A stretch of DNA of 64,000 nt from Cylindrobasidium torrendii FP15055 ss-10 (Eukaryota; Basidiomycota; Agaricomycetes; Agaricales; Physalacriaceae). The stretch is from contig KN880449.1 in the NCBI GenBank assembly GCA_000934385.1, forward strand, positions 147,421 to 211,420, written 5' to 3'. A program made the position numbers and the translations under genes. The notes beneath the pieces were generated by a model that saw only the letters and a program-made list of their open reading frames with translations, was not told the DNA's origin and did not search any database. This document shows positions 35,039-46,501 of the stretch, one piece after another; positions within the stretch are counted from its first letter, which is position 1, and each line of letters begins with the position of its first letter.

Positions 35039-36892
35039 ATGATCCCTGAGCTTCCCCGTAACGGGCCTGCAGATGCAGATGCAGCTTCGATCAACGAGAA
35101 AGGTTCAAGTACGGAGGACGTAGACAAGACTCCGAGCGACGTCGAGGCAACAGACGTCGAGACAAGCACTATCCACTCCATCCATGACTTCCCGTGGACG
35201 TGGAAGGTCACAGCACTGGTCCTTGGGCTTCTACTCTCCGCTGGTTCCTCCTTCTCTGAAAACACGCTCGGCCCTCTCAAGTCGACCTTCAAGAAGGAGC
35301 TCGGAATCACCAGTGAGTCGACTACACGCGCGGTTGTCATCACAGCGGCCTCAATGGCTGCATAGACGCTCAGTACGGCGCCATTTCGTCGGCGACAAGT
35401 CTTGTGAACACCATTCTGCCTATTATTGGCGGGTTCATTTTGGATTACTATGGTATTTGCTGGTATGCCCTTCCTTTATGACATGACCCGCAACGCAAGA
35501 TCTCATCTCTACCTCCAGGGGATCCATGCTCTCATCCGTCTTCATCTTCCTCGGTGCCACAATTTCGGCAGCGGGCAGTAACGCTGAGAGCTTCACGCTT
35601 GTCATTGTCGGGCGTATCGTCCTTGGCTTTGGGTCTACCGTCATAGAAAGCGCTGGAAGCAAGATTCTCGCACATTGGTTCCAACACCGCGGCCTCGCAT
35701 TCGTGTATGGTCTCGATATTGCGTGGGGTACGCTCCCTTCTCTTTGAAGCCCTCACACGACATGCTCAAAGCGATTTATAGGTAAAATCATTGTTCTCAT
35801 CGCAAAGGCGACTGCCGTCCCCATGCGCGACAGCGCCTTCTGGGGCTGGGCACTCTGGATTCCCGCCATCGTCTGCTTTGTCAACCTTCTCGAGAATTTG
35901 GTTTTCGTGTACTGGACAACACGCGTCGTACCAGAGTGGGCTCGAATGCCTACTGGGCGCTCCAAGTCGGGGGGCGCGCGCGTGCTCCCCCGCCTGGACG
36001 CGCTCGCCGCTGTGCCATGGATGTTCTGGCTCATTGTGTGCTCGCAGCTGCTCCAGGCAGGCGTTGTCGGTGGGTTCAATGGCTTGAGTGCGGACATCAT
36101 CACACAGACCCGTGGGTCGACGGATGAGATCGCGGGGTATACGAGCGCACTGCAGCAAGTCATCCCAATTTTTATGGTCCCATGCTTGGGGCTGTTTTTC
36201 GATCGGGTAGGATTCAGGATGTTCTTCGGTGAGTACATACACTCTCTAGATATGGGAAGCGAGGCTTACAAATTATGTAGTCTCATTCACAAGTTTATTA
36301 TGGATTGTTGTGTATTCGCTTCTCGGGTTCTCCAGCGCGAATGCATTGGGCGTCATGATCCTTGCTTCATTTGCCCAATCTTTTGTATGTCCAGATGGCT
36401 GACAATTAAGAACACCACTCATCGTTGGCAGAATGCCATTCCGTTCACCTGCTCAATTCCGCTCCTTGTCCCCGAGCAAACAGAACTTGGATTGACGTTC
36501 GGCATTTGGAAGGCGTTCAATAACGCGGGGTCAGTCATTGTCGACATGGTCGCAGGACGTCTGCAAGATATTGTACGTCTCTTCTGGATTATAGCTCTAT
36601 TACTGACGCGTCTCAGACGGCGGATGGGGGTTACCACAAAGTCATTTCGTTCTTTGTCGCAATGAAGGCCATCGAGTTCTGTCTTGGGGCGTTTTACGGT
36701 ATCTTGGACCGCAAATACTTGGCTGGAATCTTGACGATGAGCGAAACCCGGAGACTAGCGCTACACAAGACTGGGATCCACAAGAAAGTGGACGGTCGGC
36801 AGCCAAAGAAGGTGTTTACATCGTTCGGTCTGGGGCTGTTGGCGACAGTGACCGTCATTGCCTGGGTTTTGTATATCAAGTACTCTTTGTAG
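35039..36892 (+). CDS. Major facilitator superfamily transporter, MFSD1-like
   Basis: Begins MIPELPRNGPADADAASINE, an acidic cytosolic tail, then twelve predicted helices. Recognisable blocks are SFSENTLGPLKSTFKKELGI, the first-half loop QYGAISSATSLVNTILPIIG, GRIVLGFGSTVIESAGSKIL, RGLAFVYGLDIAWG, NLLENLVFVYWTT, VPWMFWLIVCSQLLQAGVVG, DEIAGYTSALQQVIPIFMVP, LVPEQTELGLTFGIWKAF and the final FGLGLLATVTVIAWVLYIKY. The pattern, with QYGxxxS and a long central loop, resembles lysosomal MFSD1 relatives, which fits a vacuolar or endosomal transporter. The substrate is unknown. Six or so short introns. A CATATAAG element at 34962 lies about 75 bp upstream of the start. Confidence 0.85.
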
Positions 36893-36975
36893 ACAAAAAT
36901 GACGGTTAAAAAGCATACGCTTATGTAGACGATGCTACCACAACGGGCACTGCGAGCACGCGTTGATCAAATTTG

Positions 36976-37402
36976 ATGGAAAGCAATGACGCACTGTTTA
37001 CTTCCAGACCATCACCATGTACGATGCACCCCAAGGGCGACGACGAACTAGAGATCATTGAGCTGGAGACAGGACATGCGCTCGGGGACGGTGTGCGTCC
37101 TGACGAGGTCATAGAAGTAGAGGAAGATACGCTCGACTCGGTGAGTCTAGACCACCATGTGTCCTTATGTTTAGTTTCTGATATACTTGCAAGCAGATGG
37201 AAGTGTGTGATGAAGAGTTGGAAGAATTTGAACAATGGTTGCCTTCACGCGGAGAGGCGGGCCTGCAGGTCCGTTACTAGACACATGGCTAGCCAACGGC
37301 GCAAGCTAACCAAAGGTATAGAGCTCTACCCCGCGAGAGAGGAAGAGAGGAAGAGAAGACGACGATGCAGAGATAAAAGCCAAGAGGTTGAAGAAAAGAT
37401 GA
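36976..37402 (+). CDS. Small charged protein of unknown function
   Basis: A three-exon model of about 105 codons. Exon 1 is acidic (DDELEIIELETGHALGDG, EVIEVEEDTLDS). After an intron of about 58 bp, exon 2 reads MEVCDEELEEFEQWLPSRGE. A second intron leads to a basic C-terminus (STPRERKRGREDDDAEIKA, then KRLKKR) that looks like a nuclear localisation signal. Splice sites fit GT-AG and keep the frame, and the pattern of acidic front and basic NLS tail is coherent, so I think it is real. I do not recognise the family. It follows the transporter by only about 80 bp on the same strand. Confidence 0.5.
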
Positions 37403-37767
37403 AAAGATGTCGGAACACTTCGAGTCGCCGAGGCGGGCCCTGATGGCCATCGTTGGCCTAAGAATATGAAGTCGGAGATTTGTGGCCGGGGAGTTGATCG
37501 CATGGATGGATTAGGATAGCGTAGTTCACTCTGAGCCACCATGTCTTTGTTGAGGAAAGCTGGAGAGTTTATGTGGCGTCGCTCGTCTAGAAGTGCCTGT
37601 TAGCATTTGCTTGGCGCAACCGATCATTCCTGGGCGTGGGAACAAGATTCTCCATTTAGGGTGAATCCGGCGGTACCTGTTCCTTTCAGCCTTCCATCTC
37701 GCCGCGTCCTTGGCCTTTTATTTCACATAATTTCTGCCCTTGTGCAGTCCCCCCGTCACTCATTACC
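37403..37767. other. Promoter region of chitin deacetylase
   Basis: No gene or clear TATA box. It ends in a pyrimidine-rich leader just before the start codon at 37768. Confidence 0.5.
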
Positions 37768-39414
37768 ATGAAGCTCAGTGCTTTTGCCACTCTTTTCGCC
37801 GCCGTCGGCGCCGCCAACGCCTCCGGCCTCAACCATCACCATGGCGTCCTCAAGCGCCAGGCGTCGACGACCGACTCCTCCTCAGCGTCGTCTTCTGCGG
37901 CGTCAAGCTCTTCGGGCGGCGCATCAAGCACGGCGTCCTCTGGCAGCAGTGCCTCTGTTACCGCACCAGCTTCCACCGGCACTGCGTCTAGCAACGTTGA
38001 GGGCGTTCCCCCGCTCAAGGAAATCACATTCGGCATGCCCTCCGGCACCGCCTGGGAGGCATCAACAACTGTCGCTTCGGGTGTCGTGCCAACTATCTCC
38101 GGCATTCCCGATGCCCCCGCCATCCCTGGATGTACGTCGCCGACCATGATTGTAATGTTCAACATTGACAGCTTGCAGTCGTCTTCAAATCAGGCGCATG
38201 GCCCAAGCAGGACAAGGCCCCTCCGACTGGTGCGCGCATAGCGGGTCTGTCTGACGCCTGACTGACCTTGAGCAGACTCGGAAGAGGTCAAGGCCTGGAT
38301 GAAAGAACTCGATGGATTCGACATCCCCGACCTGGAGCCGACTACCGATGGCTACTGCGCCAGCGACCCCGAGTTCGCTGCCGATGCGGAAAATCGTGGC
38401 TGGTGGACTTGCGGTGGATGGACGCGCGACACCGACATTGTTGCATGTAACGACAAGTTGACATGGGGTGTCAGGTAGCTGTTTTTTATCTCCTATACGC
38501 AAACAAATTTCTCATCACCTTATCCAGCTTTGACGATGGTCCCGGCCCGTACACCCCCAAGCTACTCAAGTACCTCGATGAGAAAGACATTTCTGCGACA
38601 TTCTTCGTTGTCGGTTCCCGCGTCATTGAGCGCCCAGCCATCCTCGTCCAAGAATACATGTCGGGCCATGAGATCGCAGTCCACACTTGGTCGCACACCC
38701 ATCTCACCCAACAGACGACTGAGCAAATTGTCGCTGAGCTTGGCTGGACCCGCAAGGCTATCAAGGAGGTTCTTGGTGTAACCCCGACTACTATGCGCCC
38801 GCCTTACGGTGATATAGGTGCGTGTCTTTCCCTTAACTATTCCCCACACGCTCACATAGGACAGACGACCGTGTCCGCGCCATTTCCTTGGCTATGGGTC
38901 TGGTTCCTATGATCTGGACCCGTACCCCAAGTGCTACCTTCGATACCAATGGTGCGCGCGCCTTTAGATAGCTTTGATGTTGGCTGATCAACGTCAAGAT
39001 TGGGCCGTCGCTGCGGGCAATGTGGACGGTGAAAGCTGTGTTGAGACCTTTAACAACATCCTTGGCAACGCTACAGAGCTCGACACCGGCATGATCGTGC
39101 TCGCCCACGACCTTTACGAGATCACTGTCGACCTGAACATGGGATACAACTTGGAAGCTGCACAAAAGCACGACCCGCCGTTCACCCTCAAGGCGATTGG
39201 ACAGTGCATGGACATCCCTGCCACAGATATGTATCGCGAAACCAATACGAACAAGACATTCCCGTCGAACAAGGTCGCCATCGACGTTAGCGGAGATGGT
39301 ACATCTGATGCGGAGACCGTTGCGTCCGCCGGCAATGGCGCTGCTGCGATGACGCTGTCGACGAGCTTTGCGACACTTGCAGGACTTGCTGCTGTGTTTG
39401 CTACATTTTTCTGA
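37768..39414 (+). CDS. Chitin deacetylase (CE4), probable GPI-anchored
   Basis: Removes acetyl groups from wall chitin to make chitosan. It starts with a signal peptide (MKLSAFATLFAAVGAANAS), followed by a His motif and a Ser/Ala/Thr-rich stretch likely to be O-glycosylated. The NodB domain has motif 1 SFDDGPGPYTPKLLKYLDE (SFDDGP for the usual TFDDGP), motif 2 HTWSHTHLT with the two metal-binding histidines, motif 3 TTMRPPYGD, then DDRVRAISLAMGL and DTN joined to DW across an intron, and motif 5 MIVLAHDLYE. The C-terminus is a Ser/Thr/Ala region plus a hydrophobic tail (FATLAGLAAVFATFF) with an NGAAAM-like omega region, as in GPI-anchored basidiomycete deacetylases. About five introns. Confidence 0.93.
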
Positions 39415-40064
39415 TATAGTTTTTTACCTGGTATACCCTGCTATCCAACTAAGGGACTCTGATATACAGTACGTTGATCGTGGGTTTCTAATGATACACG
39501 AACGACTTGGATCTGTAATTGGTCCACCAGTCATAGACTTTTTTATGGGCATGGAGTGAACTTTGTGCAAGGTTTTACACGAGCACATGAATGCATGATT
39601 GTTGAGCAACGTCGAGCTTGGGCGTGGCTACAAGCCTTTGGCAGTTGGCACGGTTGCGGCATGGCCAGTCGACAACGAGGTTGGTTATACGATGCAGTCG
39701 GGTTCTGGGTAAAATTACCTTTCACTGTATACATAACAAGCAAGTGAATATTCTGACCGCGCATGGAGGAAAGCTCGAGGAAAGCAGTCTCTGCAGCGTC
39801 GTACATAGCGCAGGGCGACTGTAGCAATGTAGTGAGTTTGACTGGGGTCAGAAGTTTTTGAACAAGCGATACATATTTGGGTTATGCTTAAGTGCAGCTG
39901 CGAATAAGTTTAATCCCAACTCTGTACGCTGCTTCGCATTCGACGTTCCACGGTGGTATTACTATTAGCGCGTGATGAACTCGCGATCGAGTTCCATTCT
40001 CCTTCCATCACTATCACTTTCCGCCCTAACTTGCTAGTACAATCTACTCCCAAACAACAGACCT
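39415..40064. other. 0.65 kb intergenic region
   Basis: Lies between chitin deacetylase and the first BAH/PHD-like gene. No supported gene; it contains the 3' flank and the promoter of the downstream gene. Confidence 0.55.
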
Positions 40065-42007
40065 ATGTCGCTCCGCATCGCGAAATTCGCGCTTGGCGCA
40101 CCGCCATACGTGCTCACAGCGGTTCTACCTCTTCGCGGCGAAGAGGACGCGACTACAGTCCGACCGCCGTTTCTCGACGCGTTAAACATAACCCTTCTGG
40201 CATTAGCCTCTTTGGAAAACGAATACATCTTTTGGGAAGGTTCTCCTGGTCATATATATGTAGAGAAATGCACCCGGCAGTGCGCTCTCCTGGTGCGTGG
40301 CGCTTTCATGGTTACTTTCTCCTCTGACGCGGCGGTTACTAGGACAAGGATACATGTGCACAGATCACAACTCTGACTCGGAAGCCGTGGCAGCTATACG
40401 CGTCGTCTAGCGCGTGGTCGCGCCTGTGTGTGGACGTTGAGGGCTGGAGAAAATCAGACGGTCCTGGATCTTTGAAGGCGCTGCAAGAAGAGGCGGATTC
40501 GCTGGAAGTTAACCTTGGTTCTGTCGTGTCCTTTGCTCCTGCTTTACCAATGATAGAAGCGCCTCCTATGAGCCCAGCCACACTGCCTACTCCGCCGCCT
40601 ACGCAACCTACTCTTGCAGAACCTGCTCCTGGGATAGGTTCTGCTCCTGCCGCGAACCCTGTGGCATCCTCATCAACAGTCTCTGTGCGTCCATCCCCTG
40701 CAACGTGCGTACCAGCTGCCACAAAACGTCGTGCAGAGGACGTCGGAGAAGGCACACCTAAGGCAAAGCGTGCGCGAAAGAAGTCTGTGATCCGCGTCCC
40801 TCGTTTGCACGACGTGAAGTGGAGGTCGGCTTATGGTGGCGTTTTCATGGACGAGGATGGAAATGGCCGAGCTGCATGCAGTATGATACACGCTCACTCG
40901 CATTCGTGCATTTTTTTCATGCCACACACAGTTATCACCGAAGAACCTGGCCTTCGACAATTTAAGACTACGTACAAGAGAGGGGACTTGTGCGTTGTCT
41001 TTATCCTTGTCAGGTTCAGATTTTGATATCGTCCAGTGTGATTATCGCAAAACCACAAGACTGCACGGATACATTCGCTTGGGTTGCGCGTATCACGGGC
41101 TTTGAGTATGCCTCCGGGCAGGCGCCAGTGGGTAGAATAGAGACAATACTGGCAAGTATCCAATGGTTCAACCCTGTCGGGGACAACGAGAGCCGGGAGA
41201 TTCGTTTCTCAGGATTTCAAGACGTTCCCCTTTTGGCTTTTGATGGTGCGCATGAATTGCCTCTCAGAGTTCTTCGTTGCCTACATAGACTCTCCTTAGC
41301 ATTGACCAACGTCGCCAAATTAGACAGCAGGAATCCAACGCTACCGTTGCTACGCGAGAGCGACAGATTCATAAAAAAATCCAGTTCTACAATGTTTGAA
41401 AACTCAGCGAGTCACATTTCTCTCACTTCTTACCTGTCGTTGCTTATGCATCTGGTAGCCAGCGGAAATCTGCTGCAAGACCTCTCCTACGGGCAATATT
41501 ACGACGTATTGTTCTTTGGGTTTGGGTTTGCGACACTTGTATGATCCAAGTACAGACGACACGCGCTGGTGCCAGCGTTGCGAGGCATTTTTCCATGTCC
41601 AATGCTTAGGGACAGACCTGCATCGCCGTGACCTCCTCAAGTGCGCAGGAGACAATCAAAAGTATCTCCGTACATTCGTCGACCCAGTTGTATTAAGCAA
41701 ACAAATGGTTGCGCAGATACCCATTGCGCGCTGCCACCGCCCTCAAGGCCAAGGCCCGCTCTCCTTAGAGAAGATTATCCTCGAAGCCATTGCTACCATG
41801 GACGACATGGAAGAATGGGAATGGTGGCTGTGGCGGCAGTACCCTTCCGTAATTGAGGACGATCGTGTTTCTGGGATGGCTGGGATGGTACGACTGGAAA
41901 GTGAGAGAAAGGAGTGGATGGCTATGGCGGAGGATGTTATTAGAAATATGTACGAGGCGGATATGGCGTGGTATCTATGCAAGAGTTGTGGGATGCAGTA
42001 CATCTAG
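40065..42007 (+). CDS. BAH-like and interrupted-PHD-finger protein, tandem copy 1
   Basis: Five exons (40065-40292, 40343-40989, 41037-41245, 41300-41410, 41463-42007) give 579 residues in frame. The N-terminal block, MSLRIAKFALGAPPYVLTAV then LRGEED, is shared with copy 2. A Pro-rich linker and a basic patch (KRAEDVGEG region, KAKRARKKSV) follow. Next is a BAH-like segment (FVIIAKPQDCTDTFAWVARI, GFE, IQWFNPVGD). The C-terminal zinc-finger ligands run ICCKTSPTGNITTYC, RWCQRCEAFFHVQC, then about 124 residues, then WYLCKSCGMQYI at the very end. That is PHD spacing (C4-H-C3) with a long insert before the last Cys pair. A chromatin-reader role is inferred from BAH and PHD resemblance only. Confidence 0.75.
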
Positions 42008-42351
42008 CGAGCATAGTATATGTATCGTTTAATTATGCAGGTTTTGACTACTTGCTACAGATATCAGTGACATTTGAGGGACGCGCTGAGTTTCTACAAG
42101 TTGGAGGCGTGTTTTTGACACCGTCGTACGCATATAGGGCCGCTCAATAGGAATATCAGCGTAATCAGCGATTAGATAGCTGAGAAAGTGATTGCAACCT
42201 TTGAACGTGCTAGAATCTGGGTGGAATCCAAATGTCAGTACGCCGCCGGCGATCATCTAAACTCTTCACACTACTGTGACTACTACCACACACTACTCAA
42301 TCTCTCGAGCCTTACCTGGAAATGGGCTCTTACCAAATACCTGCACCTTAA
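42008..42351. other. Spacer between the tandem copies
   Basis: 344 bp between the stop of copy 1 and the start of copy 2, serving as 3' flank and promoter. No other feature is visible. Confidence 0.6.
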
Positions 42352-44621
42352 ATGTCGCTCAGGATCGCGAAATACCCCCTCGGTGCCCCGCCGTACGCAC
42401 TATGGGCCGTCCGTCCCTTGCGCGGCGAAGAGGACGCAGACGGACTGCGACCTGGATTCCTTGATGCGCTCGATACCACCGTTCGAAAACTAGCAAAGAT
42501 AGAGAATGATTACATCTACGAGAAGGGCCCAGTAGGGCGCCTGTATATCGAGAAGTGTAAGAAGCAGCGCAGACTTTTGGTGCGCACTGAACGTGTCCTT
42601 CCTAGTCTCATTCTGACATTCCTCAGACTAAGAAGATATGTGGGCATCTCGATACGCTGTCTAGGGCCCCGTGGCATTTTTACTCGGCCTCGGACGCATG
42701 GACGCGTTTGTGCACAGACGCAGAAGCCTGGAAGAAGCCAAGCGGGCCAGGATCACTAAAGACACTGGCAGAAGAGGCGGCTGCGCTGGACGCTGAGCTT
42801 GGCCTTGAGATTACAGTAGTTCCCTGCGAGCCGGACGAGGAGATGCCAGAAACCATGGAATCACCTCCAGCAGCGTTGCCTACACCACCCCCAACACAAC
42901 CTACTATTTCGATTGTTAATATTCCGAATCTATCTACCGGGCCCTCAAGGCAGGCCGGTCCTTTACAGTCATCTATACGGCGCAGACGACGCATCTCCGG
43001 CGACGGGAACATTTCCAAACCTAAACGCGTTCGCATCGACACCGGTCCATTGGGTCGTGTTCCCCGACTCCATGAGGCGACCACCAGGACATTGTGCGCA
43101 GGAGGTGCTGCTCTCAATGATGGCGCTATATGTGGTAGGATTGGTCCCTGCAGCCGAAAGTGGAATGTGCACTCACATACGTGCGATGTAGTCATTTCTG
43201 AAGACCCAGCGCGATCCGAGGCTTCCAAGTTGACCTATCATCCAGGTGCTTTGTATGTCCCCTTTCACTGCTCAGAATGTATCATCTAACTCGAGACTTC
43301 TTAGTGTGTTTGTTGCAAAACCAGACAAGTGCAAGGATGGCTTTCCTTGGATAGCGCGTATCATAGGCTTCGAGTCGCATTCTTTTTGCGACATTGATGC
43401 TGAAATCGAGTGGTACAACCCTCGCGATGGGAAAGACCTGCAGATCGGGAAATCCCCAGCGACCTTTCCTGCCCGGAGCACCATGGCTCCTCTGACCTCT
43501 TCCGACTTGCTCAACTTGCCGCTGTTCCAAATTCCCCAGCCATCCATCGCAGCAGAAGAAAGTGATGCGTTTTCGATGAGCCTGTTGGGTTCGGTGAAAA
43601 GTACAGACCCTGCCTCGTTCACAAAGTCAAGCAGACGGGTGGAAAAGGAGGCGGCAGAGATGGATGGCAAGGTGAAGTCGTCAAATAAGGTCGAACAATC
43701 GGACCCCATCTCAGTGAAGACCAGCAATGGACTATCCACAGCTCAAGATGCACCACATATTGCGTATAGAAGGGCACTGAAGCGCAAGGGGCGCAAGCCG
43801 TCAGACAATAGTGTCACTATGCACACCTCAACCTCGACCTCGACGCGTGAACTTTGCTCTGCAGGACGTCAGACTGTCAACTTCTTAGCTTTAGATGGTA
43901 CGTGCTTAGTGCAGCAATTGTCCTAGGATCACTAAATGTTTTTCAAGGATTGGCTACGGTTGCGCTGTTTACAAACAAGTGCTTGACCTTGCCTTTGGTT
44001 AGCGAGACCACATTCTATGTGTATGCGCGCGGGTGCGGGTCTGTGCGTATACCATCGTCTCTTTGTACACACATTGACAGCCCTCAGAAATCCGGTGTCT
44101 GTTTGCCCACGCAGAATTCGTGCCCACTCGAGGGCGCGTATGATCCAGACACGCAGGACCTGCGTTGGTGCAGCCTTTGCCAGACTTTCTTTCACCTCTC
44201 TTGCTTGGGTGAAGAGGGTCTCAGCCGGAGTGCGCTTCGCACACGCGTAGGAGTGAACCAGAGCCATCTTCGGACTGTCGTAGACTGCACCGAACTCAGT
44301 GTGGGATTGCTTGCGCAGCTTCCTATTGCACGGTGGCACCGGGGCAAGGGACAGCCACCACTTTCGCCAGAGCACATGGTCCTTAGCGCAATTGAGTGCG
44401 TTGAGAGTGGTGGGTCGGATGTGCTCTGGGAATCCTGGCTGGCGAAGCACCACCATGCGGTAGAGCAGGATAATGTATCTTTCGGAGACGCAACACTGGA
44501 ACGGAGGTTGCTGAGGGACAAGAGGGAGTGGATTGACATGGCTGAGGATGTTATCTGGAACATGGTGGAGGCAGACTTACCGTGGTATCTATGCAAAGGC
44601 TGTGGAGATCAGTGGATATAG
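42352..44621 (+). CDS. BAH-like and interrupted-PHD-finger protein, tandem copy 2
   Basis: Five exons (42352-42579, 42627-43252, 43305-43897, 43948-44032, 44081-44621) give 690 residues in frame; exon 1 is 228 bp, exactly as in copy 1. The start, MSLRIAKYPLGAPPYALWAV then LRGEED, matches copy 1. The Pro-rich linker (LPTPPPTQPT) and basic region (SIRRRRRISGDGNISKPKRV) follow, then the BAH-like segment (FVFVAKPDKCKDGFPWIARI, then IEWYNPRDG), a longer disordered stretch than in copy 1, and LALDGLATVALFTNKCLTLP. Zinc ligands are VCLPTQNSC, RWCSLCQTFFHLSC, then 129 residues, then WYLCKGCGDQWI at the C-terminus. The insert itself is conserved between copies (LAQLPIARWHRGKGQPPLSP; EWIDMAEDVIWNMVEADLPW). 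Confidence 0.77.
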
Positions 44622-45003
44622 CTTAGTGTATGTTGTATGGTCTAGAAAGTTGTGGATCTGTTCTGCTTTGCATAACTTGAAGTACTACGCAGTATGTTTG
44701 ACTCTCTGGCTTTGTTGCGCCTGAGCGGTCGCGTTTTGGGAGCTGGAGTTATGTACTGCTTCCACATTGCAATATGACAATTGTTCAGTAGGCCCTCTGA
44801 ACGCGCCACACATTTCGACTTCAGTCTCTGGTCTCGAATGTATGTCACGTGATCGCGATGTGTGGCGAGTCACGCGCACGACTCACTCAGACTGGACTTG
44901 CCTCCACGCAACGAATGACCTGTTGGCTTCAAGACAACATGAATATATAATTGGGATTCTGGGTCTAGTTTTACAATTTGGATAGCAAAATAAGTAACAA
45001 ACA
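44622..45003. other. Convergent intergenic region
   Basis: 3' flanks of the second BAH/PHD-like gene and the leftward acidic protein gene. Nothing else is visible. Confidence 0.6.
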
Positions 45004-45819
45004 TCAGGAAGTGTTCATTGCATCGTCCAAGTCAAAGTCAAAGTCATCAAAATCGTCTGCACCGAACATGTCTTCGGGTGAGACATCTGCGAACTGCTCC
45101 TCGGCCTGCATGCGTTCGTACTCTTCTGCGTATGCTGCAATTTCGGCCTCTTCAGGGTCAAATTCTAGAACCTCTCCTTTATTTCGAAAAGCCGTCAATT
45201 AGAGCTCAGAAAAGCGAATGCACACGCACCTCGACAGTCATCCTCCCAAAGATCAATTTCAGAGGCCCCAATGGGCGATGAACCGACTTCCCGCTCGTAG
45301 GACGCTTCGTATTGATGCTTCAATCTAGCATTCGACGCCTCGACGACACGCTGGAACAGCTTCATTCCAATCATTTAGCACGGGCATGAGAGGCTGTCCC
45401 AACAAACGTACTTGGTCATTCATCACTGTCTCATCATCCTCCTCTTGTTCGTCGTCCATCATGTCATCCTCCTCCCCGGCTAGCCGCCGGCGCGCGCGCA
45501 CCGCTTCTCTCCGCGCCGACTTTGCGCGCGCCAAACATTTGTCTTGAAAGCGCTTGCGAGCCGCCGCCTTCTCGGCATCCGTGGTCGGCAATAATGCGCC
45601 CCGCCGCCTGTCGCCCGACGGCGACGACGGCTCTGCGCCAAACGCTGACATAGATTTATACTGAGTCCGACGCCGCTCCGTCGCTGCGCTGAGTGGTGAT
45701 GACATTTGCGGACTGCTGGCGCTGGGCGAAGAAAAGTCGCTGTAATTGGTGCGAAATCCTTTTGGTCGGTGGGGCGTGGTGAACGCCGATGGGCTGTTTG
45801 CTGCCTCGAAAGCCATCAT
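45004..45819 (-). CDS. Disordered protein with acidic C-terminus, unknown function
   Basis: A three-exon gene of about 245 residues. It starts at tandem ATGs (MMAFEAANSPSAFTTPHRPK); the in-frame codons upstream follow what looks like a 5'-leader splice acceptor. The first exon is Ser/Pro-rich (FSSPSASSPQMSSPLSAATE) and then basic (KCLARAKSARREAVRARRRL), with an acidic run (EEDDMMDDEQEEDDETVM). Introns of about 50 bp join to LFQRVVEASNARLKHQYEAS and then to GEVLEFDPEEAEIAAYAEEY and the end DDFDDFDFDLDDAMNTS. I do not recognise it. The mixed basic and acidic segments suggest a nuclear, nucleic-acid or histone-associated role, but this is a guess. Confidence 0.72.
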
Positions 45820-46113
45820 AGTAGGTGTACGCTGCAAGTGAAACAAGGATGCGAGTAGTTTTTTGGTTGAAGGTGGTGGTCAAGAAACAAGAAGTGTGGC
45901 ACACGTGACTCAACGCGTCGCGTCGCGTCCGAATAAACCCCGTGATTACTCGGAGTAGCACTCGGTTCTGCATCGCGAAAGCATCATTCGGCAAGTTAAG
46001 ATAAATACAATAATTACGGACGTATCTGCGATGGTTGATTCTTCTTGGAGGGCATTGTATTTGGTTTATCAAATTGGGAACAATATTATTAACTGACGGC
46101 CACGTGACAACAA

Positions 46114-46217
46114 GGCGAGATGGCCGAGCGGTCTAAGGCGCCAGACTAAGGATCAGCTTGCCCGGCAAGCATTTCATCTGGTCCGAAAGGGCGTGGGTTC
46201 GAATCCCACTCTCGTCA
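46114..46217 (+). tRNA. tRNA-Leu (AAG) with a 24 bp intron
   Basis: Acceptor stem GGCGAGA pairs with TCTCGTC (one G-T pair) and the discriminator is A at 46217. The anticodon stem CCAGA/TCTGG encloses anticodon AAG at 46148-46150. A 24 bp intron (46152-46175) sits one base 3' of the anticodon, the standard position. A long type II variable arm and a GTTCGAATC T-loop follow. A T run at 46218-46224 is the Pol III terminator. Confidence 0.95.
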
Positions 46218-46501
46218 TTTTTTTCCAATCTTATGTTTACCTGACCAAGTGTTTTAGAAATTAGCGCTAAGTAAGGCTCGCAGGCAAAAAAGAGATTGCC
46301 ACTTGGCTAGTTTGCTCAATGCTTGCCGGAGTCTTGTGCAATAGGATAGACTAGGTTTGGACCTGAAGTATAACAAACACCATTCTCGAGCTTTACACGA
46401 CACCGAGCTTAGATGGATTCAACAAAGTGGTCTCCGTTGTGTCACGTAATGCGAGGGTTGCTAGAAATACAGTTACAATTCATGAAGTTCTCCAATGTTC
46501 T

